Positions 21,684 through 33,100 of a DNA stretch of 64,000 nt are shown in pieces; positions within the stretch are counted from its first letter, which is position 1, and every line of letters begins with the position of its first letter. Both the position numbers and the translations under genes were made by a program. Origin of the DNA: Diphasiastrum complanatum (Eukaryota; Streptophyta; Lycopodiopsida; Lycopodiales; Lycopodiaceae); contig CM055102.1 in the NCBI GenBank assembly GCA_029204225.1, positions 23,717,390 to 23,781,389 on the forward strand. The letters are read 5' to 3'. The notes beneath the pieces were generated by a model. The model saw only the letters and a program-made list of their open reading frames with translations, had not been told where the DNA came from and did not search any database.

Positions 21684-22085
21684 TCTCTTTGGAAAGTGAT
21701 TACAAAATAGTATCACATGCCTCTTCATAGACAATCCTAGGGTTAAAACCAAAATGCATAAGAATTTGACTTTATAAAAAGATTTAAAACCAAAATGCAT
21801 TTGAACTACTTGGGTCGTTTTCACTTTAGGCCCATTAGAGCATTGATCCACTTCTACTTCTTACGCCATAGGCTTACGAGTACAGTGCACCTTCTATGGT
21901 TGTCTGACATTATATTCCAGGTAGATCTAAGTATTTATGTCAACTCAGCCATGTTTTTATTCGCGTCGTCGTAAAATATGGTGGTGAGGCACTGGGCTTT
22001 GTTTCAAGCACGAAATTAAACACATCACAAAATTGATATCAAAGTCAAGCCATGGAATGACAAACATGGTGTCAAGATTAGTCTA
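21681..22085. other. No recognisable gene; possible decayed PBS
   Basis: 'attgatatcaaagtcaagcc' near 22032-22051 resembles a decayed TGGTATCAGAGC-type primer site, in keeping with LTR debris. Nothing else is identifiable. Confidence 0.25.
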
Positions 22086-22095
22086 GGGATGAGCA

Positions 22096-22158
22096 CAAAA
22101 CAATAGCGGACGTAACCGCGTGCTTCACAATGCTAATCACAATCTGTAAAGCCTCCAA
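22096..22158 (-). repeat. Fragment of a C-type LTR
   Basis: 'gagcacaaaacaatagcgg' followed by an 'acgtaaccg.gtgc.tcacaa' segment and 'ctaatcacaatctgtaaa' is nearly identical to 62627-62684 in the LTR of element C, and similar to 50229-50290. Only this short core is conserved. Confidence 0.7.
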
Positions 22159-23180
22159 ACAACGCAAAGTAAAAAAGGGTGAGGGCATGGGAAGAGCCTA
22201 TATAAAGGCCTATGATCTTTCTATTCCATTCATTCTATCTTGTGCTAGAGTATTGTGAAAGCATGTTAGCTAGTGCTTGTCCTTGTGCTACTCGTAGTTA
22301 GGCTTACTGTTTGACTGGTTGTGATGGTATGGGATGCCATAGCTAGGAGCTTAACATTGATATTGGTATTTGAATCCCTCAACTTGGGGGTGTGTTATAT
22401 CAACACTATCTATAGTTCATTTGATTTTGTTGATTCGTCAGCTGCCTAAGCTCTTTGTGTTGTTCGTGTCTTGTTACATCTTGGGAAAATCTTTACAACT
22501 TCATAAATCAAAATTTGTGTGAGCCAATGTGTATGTATCATAACATGCAAACAGGGAAGTTTTCACACTTTCCAATGAACAATACTCGAAATGAGCAAAG
22601 ATTTAGACATCAACACATTGCGTGCAATGGATGAAATGCACTTCAAATGACAGAAACAAAGATATCAAAATCATATAACAAACATATGAACATCAAACAT
22701 TCATATGATACAGCTATCAACCATCGACATAAGCTTGGATTCAACTATCAAGACATCTACATCAATGTACGATACCTAGTTCATAAAAGATCATCAATAG
22801 CTTCATATGATAGGCAAAACACGGCCATAGAAATCATTGGTCGGGTCCACGACTTGTCGACTTCTCTGGCATTGGCACTCTCGGTAAGTCTGGATCCTGG
22901 AGCTCCTTATCGGTGATTTGTCAACGCTCTTTATCGTAGTTTGGTGGCTCGACTCCGTTGCTTGATATCCATTATGCTCTTTTGATAGCCGGAATCAGTT
23001 AGAAGAATCTTCTAACATGCGCCCACTGCGAATTTGGTGACAGTTCCTTGGCACTTGCGTATGTCTTTGGCGTTGGCGTGCGTGGCAATGTGAAACCGTG
23101 GCAAAGAAAGGTGAAAGGGGTATAGACAATAGAGAGAGGTGAGAATCGACGAAAAATGAGGAAAAAAAAATTTGGCAACA
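22159..23180. other. No recognisable gene; possible LTR/promoter sequence
   Basis: A TATA-like 'cctatataaagg' sits near 22198. A 'ttctaaca' followed by 'tgcgcccactgcg' near 23010-23030 could be an LTR end next to a TGGCGCC-type primer site. Both are weak. No coding sequence is visible. Confidence 0.25.
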
Positions 23181-23181
23181 A

Positions 23182-24430
23182 CTAGCTATAAGAGAGGGGG
23201 AATAACAAAGAAGGTGTATATACAAATAGTTTGATTAAATAAAAGGAAAGTCTTCTGCATCTCGGATTTGTCGATGGGTCGTAGCGACCACATGGATGAA
23301 ACGGGACCACAATAGACTCCACATTACGGATTGCGAGCGGATTTGGGCCGAACCCCATGAATCCCGTCGTATACCATCTTTTCAATATATTGATGAAAGA
23401 TGTTGCGGATAGGCGATGGTAGGTCCGGTATAGAGGGATCTGATCCTCGATTGTCGTCGACTTGAAGCTTTTGTTCAGATTGAAACAAAACTCTCCAAAG
23501 CACATATCCCACTTGGTATCTACCTTTGTGGCAGTTAGAAGGGTCTCCACATTATAACAGGCTTCCTGAACAATTGGATCTGGAGAGTTAGCCACGTCGG
23601 GGTCATGAACCGGTTGAGGGCCTTGGTGAAGTCGACCGCTGTTTTTCAACCTTGTTCAAATTGTATTATTGGCCAATTGTAGGCCCCAACGCTGGGAGTC
23701 TTCAGTGTCGTCCATGCTCTTCTCCTGGGCACTTCTGCTGGGCATCAGATGATATGCAGAATCTAACCTTATTGTTGTCAGAGCTTGAAGATATTCTTTT
23801 ATTAGCTTGGGGCTTCGCATGAGCACCGCCTTCCTCCATTCTGGTTGAGGATGCAAACAACAAAGAGTTAGCCTCTATTGGAAAGAAGATTCAAGATAAT
23901 GAGCTTATCCAAGTGTCAGCTTCAGGAGCTCTTCTAGCTTGTCTGGCAATTTGTAGCCTCCTCTTGTCATAACGTCTGGATATCTCTTGACGAAGAGGGC
24001 CGGCTGCTCTGAATCAAAGTACCGTGAAAATTTTTTGGTACCAGTGCTGATGTACGGCCGCAGGGTCAATGCGAGTGTCGTTAGTGTGAGGCGGAACCAT
24101 GGAGGTAGATGGAAGATTGGTTTTGGAGGGCGATGAAATGATAGGTGGAGGAGAGGCGGCATGAGGCGATGTGGTGTGAGGTGGTGAGATGGCGCGAGGA
24201 GGAGAGGCGAGCTCAAGCTCGGGCGATGAATGGGAAGTCAAAAATGGTGCATGGATGGCGGATGATAGATCTTGGACGATGGCATTATAGTATGCCTTGG
24301 CCGCGTTATAGTAGAGGATGAGTGTGGCTGGATGATATTGGTGGCAGTCGTAGTAGAGGGTGTGGAGTTCGTTATAGGCGAGGTGGAGGGCGACAACGGT
24401 TGTGTGGCAATGCTTGATGTGCTCTGCCAA
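23182..24430 (-). pseudogene. Degenerate unclassified ORFs, retroelement-like
   Basis: Several frames read leftward. 24014-24430 encodes a helical segment (MAEHIKHCHTTVVALHLAYN) and then a Ser/Pro-rich linker. It shifts frame at about 24030 into SRYFDSEQPALFVKRYPDV. 23182-23649 encodes a segment with QIPLYRTYHRLSATSFINIL and FGPNPLAIRNVESIVVPFHP. I do not recognise these domains. The order of helical region, Pro-rich linker and globular region, next to a zinc-knuckle gag, suggests retrotransposon Gag or a captured gene. Multiple frameshifts make it non-functional. Confidence 0.35.
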
Positions 24431-24439
24431 TGCATTTGA

Positions 24440-25060
24440 CGACTTCTCTGGTGATCCAGTCCAAATTTTGGTTTGGGCTGCAACGCTGGTCTACGTAGAT
24501 GATCCTTGCACATAACGACAATGCTCCTCCGGATTTGTTTCATATACATACAGAACCTCTCCATCGTCACTCTCAACATAAGAAACTTGTTTAACTTTAC
24601 ATTCATGGTTAGAGTGACCTGGAGCTCCACATCTGGTACACCAGATATTCGGGTCAGAAGAAGGTGCCTTCTGCCGCTTATCCGATACTTCATATATCTG
24701 TACTTTTAAGTCTTGCATTTGCTTCGACAGATCCGAGATATTCTTTTTTCAAACTTTATCAGTTTTTGTAGATAGTTCCTTGAAAGGCTTGGACTTCTTT
24801 TTTGTCTTTTTCTCCTTCCTATGGTTCTTATCATCTTCGAAAGAATTTGAGTTTTTAGTGTCAGAATCAGCACTAGAACTTGATGACTCCGAACTATCGG
24901 ATGAATCCTCTTCCAAGCTTGAATCATCAGATAAAGCTGATGATTTCTTCTTTGTCTTCTTGATGGAACAACGCTTCCGAGCAATCTTTGACGTTTCATA
25001 ATTCTCTGCTGGTGTCTGACCAGAGTTTCAATCAGAAGCACATTTGACAAGGTGAGGCTT
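24440..25060 (-). pseudogene. Gag-like fragment with Ser/Asp and Lys-rich region and zinc knuckle
   Basis: On minus, a Lys-rich and Ser/Asp-rich linker (KRCSIKKTKKKSSALSDDSS, then SSESSSSSADSD) is followed by an in-frame TGA. After it come DLSKQMQDLKVQIYEV and the zinc knuckle WCTRCGAPGHSNHEC (about 24600-24640). This layout is typical of Ty3/gypsy Gag C termini. It ends at a stop near 24491. Confidence 0.6.
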
Positions 25061-25065
25061 ATCAA

Positions 25066-25680
25066 CTGTCAGAAATAGAAGTTCTCAGCAAACAAAAGAC
25101 TTATGAAAGCAGAGAGAAGGGAGAACTTGAAAACTCAAACACTCTCTGTGTTCTCTTGATAAACTCGGTAATTGTATTGAAGCGTAAGTGGAATACATAT
25201 AGAGAACAATCGCGAAAGTACGTGGCTCTCTGGTAACCAATATGTCACTTCTTATTTAATGAAATTAGCTAATTCCAATCAATAGGAAAATTACAAGTGT
25301 ACATTTCCTAAGTGGCATTCTTGTCACGCGGCTTTGCTCCAATGAGAAGCAAGCACGTGGAAGGTTGCAACATTTACTTTGAGGCGCGACAGGTAAGGCT
25401 TCTAGAATGTTCATTCCTTAGGGCTAGCCTTCTTATTAAGGTTTGTGTCGTTTCATATTTACCCTTCGGAATATAGTCCTTCCCTCAATTACATTTCTTT
25501 AGGCCTCTTTATTTTCAATATGTCTTTGTATAAGTTGTCATTGTTGGGTCCGTTAGATATTTTTTCATATTCGGTGATTATCTTCATCAATTGAGTAGGT
25601 TAATTGGAATTTTGCATCATCAAATAGTACTTCAAGAAAAATAGGCATGTAATATGGTATTACAAGGTTAAACTTAATTC
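25066..25680. other. No recognisable gene; possibly LTR-derived
   Basis: AT-rich sequence with no domain match. Its position directly upstream (minus sense) of the gag-like fragment would suit an LTR or leader, but no LTR partner was found in the window. Confidence 0.3.
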
Positions 25681-25681
25681 T

Positions 25682-26017
25682 TTGCTAGTTGGTCATACTC
25701 ATGACCACATAGATCAAATGTTAAGTACTTTTTCAAAGAAATTATCCTGTCATGATGCTTTTACTCTTCCTAGAATGATATCTCTCATTGAAGAAGCTTA
25801 TACACCAAGACCACAAGTACTCCATTTAAGAGAAATCTTCGATTTTAAGTTATTTGCCAAGGGTGGAGATAATGATTCATGTTTTGAATGCCTAAATGAT
25901 ATTAGCTTCCAACAATGTTTCCGAAGCTTGTACTCCGGCACGTACCGTACTTGTATTTGTTATGAAGGTGAAGGGATGAACAGAGGTGGAATGAAAAGAG
26001 GGGGTTCATGCATGTGA
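25682..26017 (+). pseudogene. Fragment resembling DUF7869-type proteins
   Basis: LVGHTHDHIDQMLSTFSKKL, followed by AFTLPRMISLIEEAYTPRP and REIFDFKLFAKGG, matches the pattern I recall for DUF7869 proteins: a GHTH-hidp signature, a short helical Leu/Pro segment and a WDFK/IFDF segment. Those proteins are found in plants and invertebrates and are often linked to repetitive DNA. The frame is open upstream to about 25650 (YYKVKLNS), but no larger gene can be assembled, and the tail becomes Gly/Met-rich. I assign the family from memory of its signature, so treat it as tentative. Confidence 0.45.
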
Positions 26018-26196
26018 TCTAGCTCCAATTGGAAAATTAATTATGGCACGAAGGTTTGCAACAAAACGGAACGGATGGCTCCCGAAAACAAAGCAAAAGA
26101 AGCCAAAGTCCTTAACTTGGACGAAGCCAATAAGGACGGCAAAAACAAAAATATTCTTATTGGCCTCCGATGCAAGCTGATAAATGCGAAGAAGTT

Positions 26197-27219
26197 CTAA
26201 ATTGGAGAGGGGGAGAGCCGAGAATGGCAGAGAAAAATAATATCTAATAAGATACTAAAAATAAAACGTAAATTACCATCTAGAGCAGTGGAGAACTCTA
26301 GCACGAACTCTAGCACAACAGTGAATTGCTTCTTAAGGACTCTCAGCTTGTTGTCAGTGTCCTTGAGAGCCTGCTCATCTTCTTGGAGCGTGGCACGTAG
26401 AGTTGCCAGCTCGGTGTCCTTGGTCGTGAGCGTGGCCTCATGAGCTTTCTGTTGATCCCTATACAGCTGGATCAACCTGGTTGAGAGGTCCTTATAATAC
26501 TCGGCCCTCTTCTTTCAAAGTTTCTGAGCGGCCGGTGTGTCCTCTTCTGCGGTGTTGACCATCTGATCGAGTGCAGCTTGGATTGCCTGCACTTGTTGTT
26601 CCGCCTGTTGAACTTTGAGCTCCAGGGCTGCCTGTTGGGCTACAAAATTTTCCTGGCCTCTTTGCGCAGTCGTCTTCTCCTTAGAGATATTGCGTTCCAA
26701 GGTGTAGATGTAATCTTTGAGAGAGATCTCGTGGGCCTTGAGAGACTCTCGCTCCAGCTCCAGCTCCCTTTATTTCAGCATGAGGTGCTGACGGTCGGCG
26801 GACAGGTAGGTCTGTCGGGCTGTTTTTTCTGCGTCAAGCTCGGCCTTGAGGTTTAGCATGAGTTGATCCTGCTTCTGACCCGCCTGTTCTGCTTTGCGGA
26901 GCAGCGTTTGCCTTGCCACCAATTGGTCGCAAGATTGTTCAGTCGCTTGTTCATGGAGCGGTTGGTGAAGTTGTTGTTGGAGGCCCGTTAAGGTTGTCCA
27001 GCAACCCAGCGCCTCTGAGTATCCCAGCCTGCCGAAGGTGGCATGGTTAGAATTGGGGGGGGGTAGGAGTGGTGCGGTAAGGGTGATAGGAAGAATAGTG
27101 ATAGCAGTGATGGCGGTGATGATGGGGGTGGTTATGGCGGTGATGGTGGGAATGACAATGGGACGAACGGGAGATGATGCGAGTGGAAAGGTGACTGTAA
27201 TAGGGGGTGACGTGTTCAT
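26197..27219 (-). pseudogene. Coiled-coil protein, broken into three frames
   Basis: Leftward reading gives a Pro/Thr/Ile-rich leader (27120-27219). Long heptad-like Gln/Glu/Leu/Lys segments follow: LLRKAEQAGQKQDQLMLNLK, then QQAALELKVQQAEQQVQAIQ, then ATLTTKDTELATLRATLQED. Stops or shifts occur near 26770 and 26515. The whole is strongly predicted coiled coil by inspection. Coiled-coil segments occur in some plant LTR-element and pararetrovirus-like capsid-associated proteins and in many host proteins. Nothing here identifies which. It probably forms one transcription unit with the ORFs at 27333-28783. Confidence 0.4.
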
Positions 27220-27332
27220 GGCGAGAGTCGTGATGGGAGAAGATGTGGATACTTCCCCTTTTATTCTGTTGCGCCCATTATGTCAGAGGGTGGATCCCCT
27301 AGCCATAGGTCAGGCCATAGTCGCGGGTCATC

Positions 27333-28783
27333 CTACTTTTCCTCTATGAGCGAGGATGATGTCATTAGATACCTTGATACTTTGTCATCCTCGTAGTAGG
27401 ATAGAGTCTTAGAGCGACTGATTGCTCGACGAGTGGGAGAAGTGGCCGCTGGGAGACGGATGGGGCTAGGAGTCGTGGTTGTGACATTTGAGAAAGGGGG
27501 AAGAGTGCGATGGGCTGGTGCGAATGGGAGTAGTGTGCGCATGGATGGGAGATGGGGTAGGGGATACGGTGAAAGTTGGCAACTAATGGCGAGGGTGGTA
27601 AGCAGACCACCGCAGGTGGTCCGGGAAGGGCGTTTGAAAGCGGCTTGCAGCTCCTTAACCAGAAGTGTAGCCCAATCATAAATGATATTCAGTCCATCCA
27701 TCATGGTTGTCATGACCACGACTTGCGTGGACACACAGTTAGGGCAGTGGAAACTCACGAGGATGGTGGTCGTCAGAAAGTCTATCGCCTCTCGAAAATT
27801 GGGGTTTCTGATTTGAGAAATCAGATATCCATCATTGGTTTTGGTCTTGATTTCACCTTGATCAGGGAGGAAAAAAAGACAGATATGTCATATCTGGCAA
27901 GGGCTCGGGCTACCGGTAGGTGGGTGGTGGGTTAGGGAAGGTTAAGCGCCAATGAAGTTAGCGAGGGATCGAGGGGGACTATATAGTCCTGTCCTTTGTG
28001 AGTTACAGTAAAGTGATTCGTGTCGAAAGTAGTAAAGGCCTTCTGGACTACAAAAAGGTCTTGGCTGAGGGATACATCAATGGTGTTTAAGCCCGCAGCA
28101 GTCAAAACTGCCAGGCAGCCATCAATGCGGATGGTCACGAGTTCTTGCTCTGTAAGCATGGGAATGATGGTGTATTGCAATGGTGCACGGGCGGCAGGGG
28201 GTCGGCGGATAGATCGGGGAGATGTTTCTCCTTTCTCTCGGCTGGGGGAAGAGGATCCAGTCTGCTGAGATGGTGAAGTGGTGGTTCGAGAGGATGACAT
28301 GGGGCTAGATGAACGGCTAGGACTAGACGGTGGGGCTGCACTCCTAGTGACTCTGACTCGTTGGCCAGAGGGAGCAGAGGCGCCCGAAAGTCCACGTTTC
28401 GGTGCTATTTGGGCGATCAGGCAGTGATTTGGAGATCTGAGGGTTAGAAGAAGGACCGGGAGGCTGTCGGCGAGTAAAAGGGCTGTAGGCGAGTAATGGC
28501 CTGTAAAAGGCTTTGATGGCGAGTAAATGGATTTGGTAGAAAATGGGTTCAAGAGGCTGTTGGTCTGATGGCAACTAAAGTCGGTGGAGGATGGGTGAAA
28601 AATGGCCGCCGGCGAGTAATGGAAATCGGCAAGTAAATTGTTCTGATGGCGAGTAAATGCAGATGGTGAGGATTGAGGTTTGGAGGGTGCTGGTCTGATG
28701 GCGAGTAAAGCTGGATGTCTGAGCGCAAGAAACTGGAGTCGGCAAGTAAATGTGAGAAAATGCGAGTAATGGCGAGTAATCAA
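27333..28783 (-). pseudogene. Unclassified Ser/Pro-rich ORFs upstream of the coiled coil
   Basis: The 283-codon frame (27932-28783) has a low-complexity N-terminal part derived from short GGCGAGTAA-like repeats. A Ser/Arg/Pro-rich stretch and a more ordered segment follow (MLTEQELVTIRIDGCLAVL, VTHKGQDYIVPLDPS). A frameshift then leads to 27333-27758, with SQIRNPNFREAIDFL and MMDGLNIIYDWATLLVKELQ. A TATA box lies 28 bp before the frame, so the true start is probably an internal Met such as MSSSRTTTSPS (about 28299). The family is unknown to me; it may be the N-terminal part of the same broken protein as 26197-27219. Confidence 0.35.
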
Positions 28784-28790
28784 AAAGTAA
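28440..28790. repeat. Cluster of GGCGAGTAA(T/A) short repeats
   Basis: GGCGAGTAA or GGCAAGTAA variants recur about ten times in roughly 350 bp at irregular spacing, several followed by 'tgg' or 'atg'. This looks like local slippage-type expansion just downstream of the minus-strand TATA box. Confidence 0.65.
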
Positions 28791-28810
28791 AGATTCGGAT
28801 TACTCGTGCC

Positions 28811-28818
28811 TTTATATA
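28811..28818 (-). promoter_or_regulatory. TATA box for the minus-strand unit
   Basis: TATATAAA on the minus strand, in context TCTATATAAAGGC, lies about 28 bp upstream of the long minus-strand frame that starts at 28783. This is the right distance for a transcription start near 28785. Confidence 0.5.
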
Positions 28819-28864
28819 GAGGATCATTTTACTCGCCTACTGCAATTTTAAAAGTTTGGTTCTA

Positions 28865-29194
28865 TCAATGCATCATCAGTGTTTGCACTGTGCACAGTGC
28901 GTTTCCCGATTGGTTGCCAAATTTGAGAGATTTTCTAATCAAAAACTCCCGTCGTTTACTAAAAATGACAGTTTTGTCAAAAATTGAGCCTAACTTGTAG
29001 CCAGGTAGGGTAAACGTAATTTTCACAATAGGTGGGCTATGATATGGGCTGTCATTGGCATCCAAATTAAGAAATCCTGTTGCTTGTATATCTAACCGCA
29101 AGCCTGGAATCTGGTTGCACATTAAAAGCCTGGATTCAGTGATCCTTTTAGGTGACTCATTTGCACACCCCTTGCAACCTTGAAGATGGCACAC
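28865..29194 (-). CDS. ORF of unknown nature, 109 codons
   Basis: It contains PGLRLDIQATGFLNLDANDS, then PPIVKITFTLPGYKLGSIFD, which reads like a beta-rich globular fragment rather than low-complexity noise. It has no recognised family and no clear splice sites. It may be an exon remnant or chance. Confidence 0.2.
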   Translation of the reverse strand: MCHLQGCKGCANESPKRITESRLLMCNQIPGLRLDIQATGFLNLDANDSPYHSPPIVKITFTLPGYKLGSIFDKTVIFSKRREFLIRKSLKFGNQSGNALCTVQTLMMH

Positions 29195-29199
29195 TATGA

Positions 29200-30121
29200 G
29201 GGTGGCTTTACTATATACCCTCTGGAAGGCTCACAACAAAAATTTTCACCAACAGAGACTATCCTCACCCCTTCAGATGTTTACTGCCGCTTCACATGAG
29301 TTCGACTTTTGATCCTCATATAAGCTATGCAGAATGAGTCTTGCTGCAGCTCTCTTTGAAGGCTTGGCAATAATTTCAGCAATGTGTTGTTGGGTGCTCG
29401 TTTATGCACTTGAAAATGTCTACTGTTGGCTGCAAGTGGTTACCCCTTAAAGAATATCTGTTTTCTTTAAATGTTTCGAGGCGTTTGTTTTTAGCTGGAA
29501 GCAATCACTTTATAAGGATTTGCATTATCTTGGTAAATGGTTTGTCCGAAGCAGTTCTTCCACAAAATTTTGGCAATGTCTTGGAGCTTGGCGCATACTT
29601 TTCTTCAAAAGTTTGGCAGCATCTTGGCAAATGTTTTGGAATCTGCAAACAGGAATATGCAGCTGCACAAAACAGGCTATTCATGGCAACACAAAAAAAT
29701 GCTGAGATAGCAAAATACAGTTCTCTAAGGCTTTAACGAAAAGCTGCACCGAGCAGATTTATATTCCCAAACTAAATTTGTAGATAACAGATGACTACGG
29801 ATTTTGTTTCTCTTGAAACTGACTAGAATACAAACTCAGAGTAGAGTATAGAGGAACTTTGTATGAAAGGAGGAAACTGAGTTACACCCCTCAAATCTAC
29901 TGATTCATTGAAGGATCTCTGAAATACGATCCTCAAAAATCTTCAATGTTGCGAGAAAACCAGAATTATCATACTATAACTTGGACAACTCTGCCGCTGT
30001 ACTATCACACATAAGAAGTCCCCCTCTCAAAAGCCACCAAGCTGCGTTCAGGATTGTTTATCATGAAAAAAACTCACAGCCTTGGCAATCAACATGTACA
30101 GAAATTGCCTATAGACTTTGT
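29200..30121. other. No recognisable gene; 3' flank of the ankyrin gene
   Basis: A 'ttttggcaatgtcttgg' and 'gtttggcagcatcttggc' pair near 29570-29630 forms a weak local repeat. The 3' UTR and polyadenylation site of the ankyrin gene should lie somewhere in 29.8-30.1 kb, but no single AATAAA stands out. Confidence 0.3.
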
Positions 30122-33100
30122 TCAGGAAGAAAAACTTGCAGGTTGTCTACGTACATTGTGTGTGACAACAGAGTTCTTAACAAGCCCGTTGATACCACGA
30201 ACCCATAGCTCAGCAATAGAAGCTGCAGATGCTTCAAAATGAACTTCTCTTCCACTGTTAGTAATCACCCAAAAAATTCCAGGTTTATCTGCACCAGCTT
30301 TCTTATGATTTCTTCGGAAAGTCTTTGTTGAGCCTACTCCTGCTTCCTTGCAGATTACATTACGCCGGCGTGCCTCTCCCCACGTAAGCAGACCAGTACA
30401 TAACATCCGTACTTCTTTGAAATGAGGAGATCCTTTCCCCTGCCGTGTATGTTTGAATAGCTGCCCTCCTAATAAAACGAACTTGATTGCCATGTGATCA
30501 AGTAAAACACTTTCGGCTGCTTTCGAGAATGTACTCTTTCTTGCTAATGATAGTGCTGTCTCACCTTGTGAGTTTGAAAGGTTGAAATCAGCCCCAGCTA
30601 GAAGCAAAAGTCTGCATGCTTCTGCATGCCCTTCTCTTGCAGAAAGCATCAAAGGAGTGCAACCCTCTTCATCTAGTGCATTGATGACACATCCTTTCTT
30701 TAAGAGTTGACTTAGAGCTTCCAAGCTTCCTCTCCTAGCGGCAAAATGCAAAGCATGAAAATTTTCACCCTTCAGTAAATTCGCCAGAGCAGCATTCAGC
30801 ATTATTCTCTCAAAGCTCTCTCGAAAATCACTCTTTTTCATAAGACTAAGAACAGTCTCCCCTTGACTACCAACTAGGCTTATGTCTATTCCAGACCGTA
30901 CAAGGATTTCAAAAACTTCTAAATGTCCAGTCTGAACAGCAACCATTGCAGCTGAATATCCATGCTTATCTTGGGTATTTAAATCTATGCTTGGTTGTTG
31001 CAAAAGGTTAGGAAGGACTCCAACATTTCCCTGCTTAGCCACAACATGAAGAGCTGAAAAAACATGAGGATTGCTAGAACGCAGCTGACTTCCAGATCTA
31101 AAAGCATCCCAGAGAAGAAAATCAACACTTGATATTAGTCCACTCAACTCTGCCAATTTTAAGGCACTCTGTCCTTGTTTATTCACAAGTCCTAAATCGG
31201 CACCTGATAAAAGCAATGATTTAAAACAATTCTCAAAACCACCTTTTGCACTCAGCATCAGAGCTGTTTCATCAGATTCAGTCCTGATATTTGGCTCACA
31301 CCCATGATCTATTAGCAACTTTACAATGGAAGTGTAGCCAAATCTAGCTGCCAAATGCAAGGGCCGATATTCTTGACCATTACCAGTTTGTATGCAATAC
31401 TCAGAGTCAGCCCCCGCACTTAAAAGCAGCTTGCATGCTGCATAATTGTTACAAAGAATTGCATGACAAAGTAGTGTCCTTCCATTATGCTCGTCATCTG
31501 GAGACACATGGTCTAAGAGCATGCTCAAAATGGTTCCACTTGCTTCCCAATATTCGACGGCACACCACGCTGCATCATAGGGCTCTGCCAGACCTGCACC
31601 CACACGAAGCTCTTCTCCAGAAGCATAGTCCCAAGACCATGCTCCAAGGCTTACTTTACAATCAGGTTTTGCTCCTGCCTGCAAGCAAATATTAAAAAAA
31701 GGCATATTAATGAAGCTAATATTATTGATTGCAGACATTCAAATCAGTCTCTTGATTAATGGCTTCCCTAAATGATACATTTAGGACACAGATATTTCAG
31801 TATAAATATGGTAGTCAGTGGGACCGTTTATCTCTGTCCTGCACATGAGACCTCTCTATCGAATCAAACTAGCAAAGAACAGAGGAAACCTTGCCATTGC
31901 TATTCATTAGGAAAAAGTTGTCGGTTGTGACACATTGGCAATCACCTCCAAGAAGTATTTCACCACGGAAGAATGCCTGCCAACAATGGCAGCGACCAAC
32001 GGTGTACAATCAACATTAGCATGCAGAACAGGCTTGGCCGAGCGTAACAGTATCCGGTACCAGGAATTTACATGAACTCCACTCTGTTACAACAACAAGG
32101 CAAATATAAGACCCAAACCTACTTCATTCATGTACTTTAAAGAGAATGTCTTTCAAAAGCTAGCTTGTTGGGATTTCCACTCAAATAGGGAAGACATCCA
32201 AATACTTTTTTAAGATTTAAGCTTTAATGATGCAAATTGGAAGGGTATCCTCATAAAAGGCATGCAATAACCTAACGTCCTGAAACATTATAGATTGTGG
32301 CATTTGGCAAACTTTTGAACCAAGAAAAAGTTAAAAGGAACTAATTAATCATAGCTAAAAGTTGTCCTGTCAAAGTGGTAGAGCATGAAGGAAGTTACCT
32401 TTGTCAGTATTGCAATGATGTCAAGATAGCCTCGGCTACTTGCATGAACAAGAGCTTGAGCCAAAACCTCTGGCCTGGCCATCTCTGAACTTATAAGAAG
32501 CTCCACAGCTTTCACTTGATTATAAAGACAAGCCTCCAGCAGCGCATCTTCCAATGCCAGCTGAGCTGCTCCTGCTCTCTGCATCACATTAATGATTTGG
32601 TGATGACCCTCTCTAGCTGCTGCAGTTGTCGCATAACCTCGAAAAAGCTTTTCATTGGCATCAGCTCCAGCAATCTGCAATTTTGGTAGCAATAACATCT
32701 AAGAACTTCACAGCTTTCCATGTCCAGGGAAACAACCATCCCAGATCAGCAAAGTAGATCCTAGCATGGAAGAGTACAATGAACAAGGATTTCTAAATCT
32801 TGTGGAACCCAAAAAATGCATCTCAGTTCATCTTTAAATGATACTGATATTACATAGGATTATCTTGTCTAATGTGAACATAAACCAGTGCAATGTAAGT
32901 AAAATACCTAGCATTTGTGATTCAAAAAGCACATTACAAATATACAACATCATGAGTTTTCAGGAAATGAAAAAGTGTTCAAAACCAGGTAATCCACTTT
33001 ATGAGCATCTTGTTTCAAGAGCAGAGACTTGCAATCTTAAGAATCAAACAGCTCTAGATATATGATGTTCATTGTGCTCAATGTCATCTTACCATTAGCA

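Noticed and set aside
21533-21851. ORFs through the CT repeat on both strands
   Set aside because: They encode only Ser/Leu or Arg/Glu runs from the (CT)n microsatellite.
23005-23030. PBS of a plus-strand gypsy element
   Set aside because: The 'tgcgcccactgcg' match is short and degenerate, and the following ORFs are on the minus strand, so it does not define an element.
31435-31695. 86-codon plus-strand ORF
   Set aside because: It is a shadow of the last exon of the ankyrin gene.
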